The notes below the pieces were generated by a model, which ran no database searches, had not been told where the DNA came from, and was given only the letters and a program-made list of their open reading frames with translations. From Candidatus Heimdallarchaeota archaeon (lineage in GTDB: Archaea; Asgardarchaeota; Heimdallarchaeia; Heimdallarchaeales; Kariarchaeaceae): 17,484 nt of DNA. The position numbers were made by a program, and so were the translations under genes. Every line of letters starts with the position of its first letter. Position 1 is the first letter of the stretch. Shown here piece by piece: positions 8,227 through 15,053 of the stretch. The stretch spans positions 1 to 17,484 of the forward strand of contig DAOUUM010000020.1 in assembly GCA_030668165.1 (NCBI GenBank). Reading direction: 5' to 3'.

Positions 8227-9072
8227 TTGACTATGCTAACAAATCATCTCTACCCAAACACAATAGAAGAAGTTTTCGAATATCTTGGGGAACCTAATTC
8301 AAAACTGCTTGCAGGCGGTACAGGTTTATCACTTGAAAAAAATTTAAAACTTGAGACACTGATAGATCTTCAAAATGTTAAATTATCATATATTAAGGCC
8401 GAAGGAGATTACTTTGCCATTGGTGCAATGACCAGTGCTCATGAAATCTACAAGTATGATGCTCTGCCAGATTCTCTGAAATATGCTGCATATTCTGTTG
8501 GTGACACACCGATAATGCATGCAGTAACAATTGGAGGAAATCTGGCCAAATTCTACAACTGGGTTGATATTCCGCCAATGTTATGGGCAATGGATGCATC
8601 AATTGTCATTTACAATCCAAAGGAAACTGTAATGTCCTCGGATGAATTCTTCGCATATTCCAGGAAGAATAATGTCTCTGCAAGACGTGAACTAATAGCA
8701 GAGATTCGTGTTCCTAAATCGGTAAAGAATAGCTTTTCCGAGTATCAAACTTTCATGACAACCGAGAATGAAAAAGCTCAGTTAAGTCTTGCAAGCTATT
8801 TTGAATGGGATGATAAAGGAGAGATAGGCAAAACTCATTTTGTATTAAGTGCAGCTGTTGGATTTCCAATTAGAATTACTGCTATTGAAGATAAATTAAA
8901 TGGGTCCCTGCTAAATGATATTGAAATTGATGAATTGATTACAATGGCTCTGGATGATATCAAACTGGTGTCAAGTTACAAATCAACTATTGAGTTTCGT
9001 AAACACATCCTAGGAGTGTATATCAAACGAACTATAAATGGTTTGAAGGAAAAAATGGAGGTTACAAAATAA
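8227..9072 (+). CDS. XDH-family FAD-binding subunit (CoxM type)
   Basis: This is the medium subunit of molybdenum hydroxylases, which carries FAD and passes electrons from the [2Fe-2S] subunit to an acceptor. At 281 aa it is normal length. The two FAD pyrophosphate-binding loops are present: LLAGGTG at 27-33 and TIGGNLA at 101-107, followed by the usual segment on the central domain. The C-terminal CO-dehydrogenase flavoprotein domain runs from about 170. TTG at 8227 is chosen because GGAGG lies seven bases upstream; ATG at 8233 would shorten it by two residues. The last base of its stop is the first base of the next start (TAATG). It is third in line to serve a heterotrimer with the products at 9072 and 9541. 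E. coli would call this subunit XdhB. Confidence 0.92.
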   Translation: MTMLTNHLYPNTIEEVFEYLGEPNSKLLAGGTGLSLEKNLKLETLIDLQNVKLSYIKAEGDYFAIGAMTSAHEIYKYDALPDSLKYAAYSVGDTPIMHAVTIGGNLAKFYNWVDIPPMLWAMDASIVIYNPKETVMSSDEFFAYSRKNNVSARRELIAEIRVPKSVKNSFSEYQTFMTTENEKAQLSLASYFEWDDKGEIGKTHFVLSAAVGFPIRITAIEDKLNGSLLNDIEIDELITMALDDIKLVSSYKSTIEFRKHILGVYIKRTINGLKEKMEVTK

Positions 9073-9539
9073 TGGAACTTAATGTAACTATTAATGGTGA
9101 AGATAGAGAATTTTTCGTGGATCCTGGCATGTTGCTACTTGATTTTTTGAGATCTGAAGGTTATCTAGGTGTTAAGAATGGTTGTTCTGAAGGTACCTGT
9201 GGTAGCTGCACAGTCCTGGTTGATGATAAACCATTGAAATCCTGTATAATGTTTGTGGGTCAGGTTCAGAACAAAAAGGTACTTACAATTGAGGGACTCG
9301 GCACACCAGAAAAACCCCATCCTTTACAGGATGAATTCGTGGAAGAAGGTGCAGTGCAATGTGGTTTCTGTATACCAGGAATGATACTCTCTGCCAATGC
9401 ATTACTGATAACAAATCCAGATCCTACTGAAGAAGAGATCAAAGAGGGATTAGATGGTAACCTTTGTCGTTGCACAGGATATGTGAAACAGATAAAAGCG
9501 GTTAAAAATGCTGCAAAACGCATGAGGGAGGAAAATTAA
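9072..9539 (+). CDS. XDH-family [2Fe-2S] iron-sulfur subunit (CoxS type)
   Basis: This is the small subunit of molybdenum hydroxylases, moving electrons from the Mo centre to FAD through two [2Fe-2S] clusters. At 155 aa it is typical. The N-terminal plant-ferredoxin-like domain has Cys38, Cys43, Cys46 and Cys58 (GCSEGTCGSC...C). The C-terminal four-helix domain has Cys97, Cys100, Cys132 and Cys134 (QCGFC and CRC). All eight ligands are intact, so both clusters should form. GGAGGT at 9057-9062, nine bases before the ATG, is a strong site, and the start overlaps the FAD gene stop by one base. E. coli would call this subunit XdhC, not to be confused with the maturation protein at 2838. Confidence 0.95.
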   Translation: MELNVTINGEDREFFVDPGMLLLDFLRSEGYLGVKNGCSEGTCGSCTVLVDDKPLKSCIMFVGQVQNKKVLTIEGLGTPEKPHPLQDEFVEEGAVQCGFCIPGMILSANALLITNPDPTEEEIKEGLDGNLCRCTGYVKQIKAVKNAAKRMREEN

Positions 9540-9540
9540 A

Positions 9541-11892
9541 ATGACAGAAACTCCCTTCAAAGGTAAAGTCGTCAAGACCAGCGTTAGGAAAAAGGACAGT
9601 ATGGCTCTATCACAGGGAATGCCTCTCTATGTGGCAGATCTTGATATCAAACCATTAATTGCCAAGGTACTGAGAAGTCCCCACGCCCATGCAAAGATAA
9701 TCTCAATTGATGCCGGTGAGGCAGAAGCTCTTGAGGGCGTTCATTGCGTATTGACACATAAGAACACACCTCGAAATTTTCATACAACTGCAGGACAGGG
9801 TTTTCCTGAACCCTCACCATATGATAGTGTTGTTCTTGATAATAAAGTAAGATTTGTTGGAGATCGAGTTGCCGCAGTGGCTGCTGATACCAAGGAGATC
9901 GCTCTTCAGGCACTAAAATTAATCAAGGTGGAATACGAGGTATTAGATGCTGTGTTTGATCCTGAGAAGGCTCGGGATCCTGATGCTCCACAGATTCATG
10001 ATGAGGAAGAGGCCCATATGCCAATCCCTGTATTCTATGAAAAGGGATCCAATCATGTATCCCATACAGATTTTGCTTTCGGTGATATTGACAAGGAACT
10101 GGAAAACAGTGATTATACCTTTGAGAGAAGATATGATACGCAGTATGCCCAGCATACTCCCATCGAACCACATGTCTGTATGGCCTATTTTGATGATCAG
10201 GATTATAATATTGATCAGGAATCAGGACCAAGAGTAACTGTGAGAACATCTACCCAGGTACCATTTCATGCAAGAAGAATCACTGCACAGGCACTTGGTA
10301 TTAAAGAGAAGAACATCAGGGTAATTAAACCCAGAATTGGTGGTGCTTTTGGTACCAAACAGGAGGTACTGCTAGAACAGCTTACAACACTTTTGGCATT
10401 GAGGAGCAAGAAACCAGTACTACTGGAATTCACCAGAAAGGAGGAATTCATCTCTTCCAGAACACGACATCCCTACACCGTCTGGCTTAGATCTGGTGTG
10501 ATGAAAGATGGAAAGATAACCGCAATTGAGCTCAAAGTTTTATCAAATACCGGTGCATATGGCTCACACGGATTAACTGTGATGTCAAATGCAGGATCTA
10601 AATCTTTGCCACTATATCATATGAACGCAGTGGGATTCATTGGAGATACGGTGTATACCAATCTTCCAGTACCCGGTGCATATCGTGGATATGGTGCAAC
10701 TCAGGCATGTTATGGTATGGAAGTACTGATTTCTGAGATGGCTGAAAAAATTGGCATGGATCCAGCTGAATTCCGTCAGATCAATCATATCCAGGAAGGT
10801 GAGGGATCACCGGTATTCAAAGCCCTTGGTGAGGGAACTGAGGGAGTTGAACAGACTATCAAAAGTTGTAAACTGGATGATTGTATCGAGCAGGGTATGG
10901 CTGAGATTGATTGGAAGAATAAACGTAGTAAACCTGGTGATGATCCTGTTAAAAAACGGGGTCTTGGTATGGCTATGCTCATGCAGGGTTCTGCAATCCC
11001 GAAAATTGACATGGCAAGTGCCTACGCCAAGATGAATGATGATGGATCGTTCAATTTGCAGGTTGGTGCAGCTGATCTGGGTACAGGTTCTGATACTGTT
11101 ATAGCACAGATATTTGCAGAGGTGCTGGATATCAAAGCAGATGATGTAATTGTATACTCATCAGATACTGATCTCACTCCATTTGATGTTGGTGCCTATG
11201 CCTCATCAACCACCTATTTATCCGGTTACGCAGCCAAATTGACGGCAGAGAAGATCAAGAAACAGATACTGCAGGTTGGTGCAAAGATGCTGGAAACAGA
11301 TATTGGAGAATTATACCTAGAGGACAAAAAGGTATGCCAGCATAATGGTGGATCTTTAACATTCTCACAGGTCTGTAAATTCGCACTGTATGCAGAGGAT
11401 CAGTTCCAGATACAGGCAACTGCATCCCATGTCAGTGATGAATCTCCCCCACCATTCGCAGCTCATTTTGCAGAGGTTGAGGTGGATACTGAGACTGGAC
11501 TTGTCAAAGTGATAAAATATGTTGCTGCGGTAGATTGTGGTACTCCCATCAATCCCAAACTGGCCGAGGGTCAGACAGAGGGTGCTGTGATGAACGGTAT
11601 TTCCTATGCTCTAACAGAGGAATACATCTTCAATGACAAGGGTAAGATGCTCAATCCATCATTCAATGACTATCGTATATTCTCCATGGCTGATATGCCT
11701 GAGATGAAAACAATTCTCGTTGAATCATACGAGCCCACTGGACCATTCGGTGCTAAATCTGTAAGTGAGATAAGTATCAATGGACCAATGCCTGCAATTG
11801 CCAATGCCATCTATGATGCTGTTGGTGTACGTCTATACAAGGCTCCATTCACTCCCGAGAGAGTACTGAATGCACTAAAAGAAAATAAATAA
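9541..11892 (+). CDS. XDH-family molybdopterin-binding large subunit (second, divergent copy)
   Basis: This 783-aa protein is the catalytic subunit of the heterotrimer with the two preceding genes. Motifs: FVGDRVAAVAA at 105-115, QHTPIEPH at 204-211, IGGAFGTKQ at 266-274, GAYRGYGATQ at 379-388, GAADLGTGSDT at 509-519, YASSTTYLSG at 553-562 and GAKSVSEISINGP near 737-749, with Glu743 as the likely catalytic base. Where the 759-aa paralogue and bovine XDH have a Glu that contacts the purine (Glu802), this protein has Gln274; the Arg880 match is kept as Arg382. It resembles the bacterial XdhA/XdhD-like group more than the bovine-like one. The substrate is probably a purine but could be another N-heterocycle or aldehyde. 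GGAGG at 9527-9531 lies nine bases before the ATG. Its 3' end recurs as relics at 14196 and 14959. Confidence 0.93.
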   Translation: MTETPFKGKVVKTSVRKKDSMALSQGMPLYVADLDIKPLIAKVLRSPHAHAKIISIDAGEAEALEGVHCVLTHKNTPRNFHTTAGQGFPEPSPYDSVVLDNKVRFVGDRVAAVAADTKEIALQALKLIKVEYEVLDAVFDPEKARDPDAPQIHDEEEAHMPIPVFYEKGSNHVSHTDFAFGDIDKELENSDYTFERRYDTQYAQHTPIEPHVCMAYFDDQDYNIDQESGPRVTVRTSTQVPFHARRITAQALGIKEKNIRVIKPRIGGAFGTKQEVLLEQLTTLLALRSKKPVLLEFTRKEEFISSRTRHPYTVWLRSGVMKDGKITAIELKVLSNTGAYGSHGLTVMSNAGSKSLPLYHMNAVGFIGDTVYTNLPVPGAYRGYGATQACYGMEVLISEMAEKIGMDPAEFRQINHIQEGEGSPVFKALGEGTEGVEQTIKSCKLDDCIEQGMAEIDWKNKRSKPGDDPVKKRGLGMAMLMQGSAIPKIDMASAYAKMNDDGSFNLQVGAADLGTGSDTVIAQIFAEVLDIKADDVIVYSSDTDLTPFDVGAYASSTTYLSGYAAKLTAEKIKKQILQVGAKMLETDIGELYLEDKKVCQHNGGSLTFSQVCKFALYAEDQFQIQATASHVSDESPPPFAAHFAEVEVDTETGLVKVIKYVAAVDCGTPINPKLAEGQTEGAVMNGISYALTEEYIFNDKGKMLNPSFNDYRIFSMADMPEMKTILVESYEPTGPFGAKSVSEISINGPMPAIANAIYDAVGVRLYKAPFTPERVLNALKENK

Positions 11893-11962
11893 GTTCATTC
11901 AAAATTTCAATCAAATTCAAAATTAATCTTTTCTTTACAATAATACATTAATTTACAACAAA

Positions 11963-11971
11963 TTTATTTTA
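11963..11971 (+). promoter_or_regulatory. Candidate TATA box of the histidine kinase gene
   Basis: An AT-only stretch (TTTATTTTA) is centred about 32 bases before the ATG at 11999. With the usual archaeal spacing, transcription would begin about five bases before the ATG. No Shine-Dalgarno sequence precedes that ATG, which agrees with a near-leaderless message. Position and composition are the only support. Confidence 0.3.
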
Positions 11972-11998
11972 TCACACTGAGATAATCAAACAGATCAA

Positions 11999-14182
11999 AT
12001 GAATATTACTAACAATCTATTGAAAAAGGGATATTCTGCCGTATATTTCATAGATGTGATTGTATTATTGATTTTGACTGAAATATTTAATTTATACCCA
12101 ATTTATAATGTCCTATTTTATTGTGTTTCTCTAATTCTAGTTTTTTATTCCACTCAGAAATTAGGTAAAACCATATCAATAATAAAATCTTCAGTATTAT
12201 CCTTTTATCTAATAATAAATCGAGATCTTAATGCATTCCCGTTCATTATCGTATTTTTCATGATTTCCTACCTCTCCTATTATAAAAAACTTGTGCAGTA
12301 CCGTGATGAGATCCAGGACGCTGTTTGGAATGTAACGAACGATATTCTATTTATGAAAGATATAAATCTGAGATACATAGGTGTAAACAAGGCACTTGAG
12401 GAGTTCTTTAGTATTGATAGAGAAGATATTCTAGGAGAAACAGATTTTGAAGTTTTCCCCCCAGAAGTTGCTGAAATTTACAATCAGGGAGATTTGAAAA
12501 TTATTCAGACAAAAATACCCGAGACTATTTACGAAACCAATATCTCAAAAGGGGTACCCAGAGATATGATGACAATTAAACAGCCTCTACTAGATTCTCA
12601 AGGAGAGGTGTTTGGTGTATTTGGAATTTCAAGAGATGTGACAGAACTATTCAATGTGAGGAAAGAATTAGAAAAAAGCAATGAATTACTTGAGAGGATA
12701 CTGGAATATGCACCAAATCCTATTTTTGTAAAGAATCTAGATGGGTTATATGTTAAAATCAATCCTGCATTTGCTAAAGTCCATGGTAAAACTGTTGAAG
12801 AACTTGAGGGTAAGACCGATTTTGAATTGTTCAACAAAATCATAGCTGAGAAATTCACTGAAATTGACAAGGAAGTTATAAGGACAGGGGAAACCCAGAT
12901 AAACCAAACTACACAGATTCTAGATAGTAAAAAGTTTACCTCCGTAGATATCAAATCTCCCATTCGAAATAAGGATGGAGAAATTACAGCAGTAGTCGGT
13001 ATCGTACATGATCTCACTGCATATAGTGCTTTGGAGAATAAGATAATTGAGAGTCAAAAAATGGATTCTATAACCAATCTCGCAGCAGGTGTGGCTCATG
13101 ATCTAAATAATATACTTTCAGGAGTTTTGGGATATGCCAGTATTCTAAAAGAGATAGAGAAAGATCATGAGAATCTAATATTTCTTGAGAATATCATAAC
13201 TGCAACTAATCAGGCAACAGATCTAATAAATAAACTCATGCTTTTTACTCATCAATACAAATTAGATACGGTATCCATCGATCTTAATACAGTTGTTATG
13301 AATACCTATGAGATCATTCTGCCCTCAATTCCCAAGAGGATTGATTTCCAGTTTGATTTCAAAGACACAGCCAATATTGAGGGAGACCCAACACAAATTA
13401 ATCAGATGGTAATGAATCTAATTGTAAATGCGGTAGAAGCAATTAAAAAACAAGGTACAATAATAATCAGTACCAATGTGGAGGAGGTTCACGATTTTGC
13501 GGAATACAAATATATTTCAGATAAATCAAAACCTGGTAAATTTGTTAAACTAAGTGTTAGTGATACAGGTGTTGGAATTCCCAAGGAAATACAAAATAGA
13601 ATATTTGAACCATTTTTTACCACAAAAGATAGTGGATCTAAAAAGGGAACTGGATTGGGACTTGCCATAATTTACGGTGTTGTGATAAATCTATCGGGGA
13701 TGCTATCCCTACACTCGCAAGACAATGAAGGCACAACAATTGAAATCTATCTACCAGCAGTAGAATCTACACGACCCACGATAATACCGAAGGTTGATGA
13801 TTTAATTTATGGTAAAGGATTGATACTTTGTATTGACGATGAGGCAATAATTCATGATCTTCTTGCATCTTTATTACCAAAATTGGGTTATGATCTAATC
13901 TCTGCCTATGGTGGATTAGAAGGTATTGAAAAATACAAAGAACATAAAGAAAATATTGACTGTATTATTTTGGATCTAACCATGCCTGATATGGATGGTA
14001 GGGAGACCTATACTCATCTAAAGCAGATAGATCCCCAAGTTAGTGTGATCCTCTCCACAGGTTATGGAAAACAAATTGATATGGATAGTTTGGAATTGGA
14101 AGGAATAAAATATGTTCTCTCAAAGCCATACACTATTAATAAATTATCTAGCATCTTGAATAAGGTTATTAATTTGAAATGA
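11999..14182 (+). CDS. Membrane hybrid sensor histidine kinase (PAS-PAS-HisKA-HATPase-REC)
   Basis: This 727-aa protein starts with a hydrophobic N-terminus holding about four membrane segments (roughly 13-31, 34-51, 60-75 and 78-95). Two PAS domains follow (about 103-217 and 228-342), both with a GxTDFE(L/V)F motif. The HisKA domain has its phospho-acceptor in AAGVAHDLNN (His367). The ATPase domain has the N-box around Asn473/Asn477, DTGVGIP at 522-528, FEPFFTTK at 537-543 and GTGLGL at 550-555. A C-terminal receiver has DD at 613-614, phospho-acceptor Asp659 in ILDLTMPDMDG, Thr687 and Lys709. All catalytic residues are present, so it should be active. No output domain or separate regulator is visible, so phosphate probably passes to a partner elsewhere. 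The signal is unknown; control of the neighbouring purine genes is only a guess from position. Confidence 0.93.
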   Translation: MNITNNLLKKGYSAVYFIDVIVLLILTEIFNLYPIYNVLFYCVSLILVFYSTQKLGKTISIIKSSVLSFYLIINRDLNAFPFIIVFFMISYLSYYKKLVQYRDEIQDAVWNVTNDILFMKDINLRYIGVNKALEEFFSIDREDILGETDFEVFPPEVAEIYNQGDLKIIQTKIPETIYETNISKGVPRDMMTIKQPLLDSQGEVFGVFGISRDVTELFNVRKELEKSNELLERILEYAPNPIFVKNLDGLYVKINPAFAKVHGKTVEELEGKTDFELFNKIIAEKFTEIDKEVIRTGETQINQTTQILDSKKFTSVDIKSPIRNKDGEITAVVGIVHDLTAYSALENKIIESQKMDSITNLAAGVAHDLNNILSGVLGYASILKEIEKDHENLIFLENIITATNQATDLINKLMLFTHQYKLDTVSIDLNTVVMNTYEIILPSIPKRIDFQFDFKDTANIEGDPTQINQMVMNLIVNAVEAIKKQGTIIISTNVEEVHDFAEYKYISDKSKPGKFVKLSVSDTGVGIPKEIQNRIFEPFFTTKDSGSKKGTGLGLAIIYGVVINLSGMLSLHSQDNEGTTIEIYLPAVESTRPTIIPKVDDLIYGKGLILCIDDEAIIHDLLASLLPKLGYDLISAYGGLEGIEKYKEHKENIDCIILDLTMPDMDGRETYTHLKQIDPQVSVILSTGYGKQIDMDSLELEGIKYVLSKPYTINKLSSILNKVINLK

Positions 14183-14195
14183 TATATCGACATAA

Positions 14196-14237
14196 GAGAG
14201 AGTGCCGAATGCACTAAAAGAGAAAGAGAACAAATAA
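14196..14237 (+). pseudogene. Relic 1: 3' end of an XDH molybdopterin-subunit gene
   Basis: These 42 bases read ERVPNALKEKENK followed by a stop, against ERVLNALKENK-stop at the end of the intact gene at 9541. The DNA matches as well (for example GAATGCACTAAAAGA in both). No frame upstream continues the protein; the histidine kinase gene ends only 13 bases before it. It is best explained as the last codons of a lost paralogue. It is too short to be functional. Confidence 0.7.
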
Positions 14238-14257
14238 TAAAAGATTAAACATTAACT

Positions 14258-14275
14258 TGGCCTTTAATAAAGCCA
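14258..14275 (-). terminator. Candidate hairpin terminator between kinase and CinA-like genes
   Basis: TGGC-C-TTT-AAT-AAA-GCCA can fold with seven base pairs and one bulge. On the minus strand it follows the CinA-like stop and leads into a T-rich stretch, which suits a terminator for that gene. The loop is short, so the call is tentative. Confidence 0.35.
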
Positions 14276-14298
14276 GATTGTAAAAATTATCTGAATAC

Positions 14299-14769
14299 TT
14301 AATCGGATAATATATTTCTAAATAAGAACAAGGCCTTAGAAACCACATCATTTCTTATAAATTGTCTATCATCAGTATCCTTGTAAACCAGATGTATAGT
14401 CTCCACTTTGTTATTTATGCTATCATAAACTGAAATGAATGCCTGATTGAGTCGATCATCCCATCGTTCGGCTATTCCTGTTGTGCTGATTGAATAATCC
14501 GAATCCATCAACACAGATACCTTTTTAGCCATATTAATCGAGGTGATCTCGTCTACACCATCCGTTTCAGAGGTCTCATCGATAGGTATTCCCAGTACAC
14601 TATCCTTAACAGATAACATATATGCTGTGATACCACCTCTGTACACTTTTGATGCTCCGCTGATATCAACAATGGACGATGACAATAGACCACCAGTTAT
14701 ACTCTCAGCTATTGATAGAGTCTTATTATTCGCAGATAGTATTTTTATTATTTCTCTTGCAATGTTCAT
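14299..14769 (-). CDS. CinA C-terminal-domain protein (PncC-like, divergent)
   Basis: CinA-C/PncC enzymes hydrolyse nicotinamide mononucleotide to nicotinic acid mononucleotide and ammonia in NAD salvage. From ATG 14769 the protein is 156 aa, the usual size of a stand-alone CinA-C domain. I prefer this start over a TTG 15 codons upstream, because AGTGAT lies just before it. Near the N-terminus it has SIAESITGGLLSSSIVDISG (family pattern AESxTGGLLA...DxxGAS), followed by SKVYRGGITAYMLSVKDSVLGI. Later comes TTGIAERWDD where active relatives have TGIAGPGGG. Loss of that glycine-rich loop and the Cys-to-Ile change in AES-C-TGG suggest altered or lost amidase activity. It lies between two sets of gene relics. 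The fold is confident; the function is uncertain. Confidence 0.8.
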   Translation of the reverse strand: MNIAREIIKILSANNKTLSIAESITGGLLSSSIVDISGASKVYRGGITAYMLSVKDSVLGIPIDETSETDGVDEITSINMAKKVSVLMDSDYSISTTGIAERWDDRLNQAFISVYDSINNKVETIHLVYKDTDDRQFIRNDVVSKALFLFRNILSD

Positions 14770-14839
14770 TGTTATCACTATCTGAGTATAATGTATTGAA
14801 TAATGTAGTGGCAATAAATTTATAGCAATTAACTCGTAA

Positions 14840-14964
14840 TTTTATCTGTTATTTATCAATAATGCAAGAAGAGCTTTTTGTACGTGCAATCTATTATCTG
14901 CCAATCAGCAAGTACCTGCCATGGATGGAGTATATCTGATTCCATGTTAATTACTGGTACTCCA
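14840..14964 (-). pseudogene. Internally deleted copy of the carbamoyltransferase gene
   Basis: Two blocks match the gene at 16786-17484. Bases 14840-14892 equal 16784-16836 with one mismatch (stop codon and last residues). Bases 14897-14960 equal 17325-17388 with four mismatches (the HPCQ region). About 484 bases between the blocks are missing. Read on the minus strand, the catalytic HPCQ motif is now HPWQ, consistent with decay. Its right edge runs into XDH relic 2 at a shared GGTAC. It is clearly non-functional. Confidence 0.88.
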
Positions 14965-15004
14965 GAGGGTAGTGGATGCATTGAAAGAGAAAGATAACAA
15001 ATAA
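14959..15004 (+). pseudogene. Relic 2: 3' end of an XDH molybdopterin-subunit gene, frameshifted
   Basis: With one missing base restored, this stretch reads TPERVVDALKEKDNK-stop, matching TPERVLNALKENK-stop of the intact gene at 9541 and the tail of relic 1 (KEKxNK-stop). The left edge is fused to the carbamoyltransferase relic. The serine hydrolase gene begins 22 to 49 bases downstream. It is a non-coding scar of a deleted paralogue. Confidence 0.65.
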
Positions 15005-15040
15005 CCATACGCTAATAATTCATTTTTTGAAGTATCTTCC

Positions 15041-15045
15041 AAGGA
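15041..15045 (+). promoter_or_regulatory. Ribosome site favouring a GTG start for the serine hydrolase
   Basis: AAGGA lies eight bases before GTG 15054, whereas the upstream TTG at 15027 has only AT-rich sequence before it. This spacing decides my choice of start. Confidence 0.45.
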
Positions 15046-15053
15046 TCTGTAAT

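Noticed and set aside
12598..13017. 139-codon minus-strand frame inside the kinase gene
   Set aside because: The + strand encodes two PAS domains here; the antisense frame has no ribosome site or domain logic.
14299..14814. TTG start at 14814 for the CinA-like protein
   Set aside because: It would add 15 residues not typical of the domain and lacks a ribosome site; ATG 14769 has one.
14183..15026. Insertion sequence or integrated element between the gene relics
   Set aside because: The relics invited this idea, but I found no transposase, terminal inverted repeats or target duplication; recombination between paralogues explains them.
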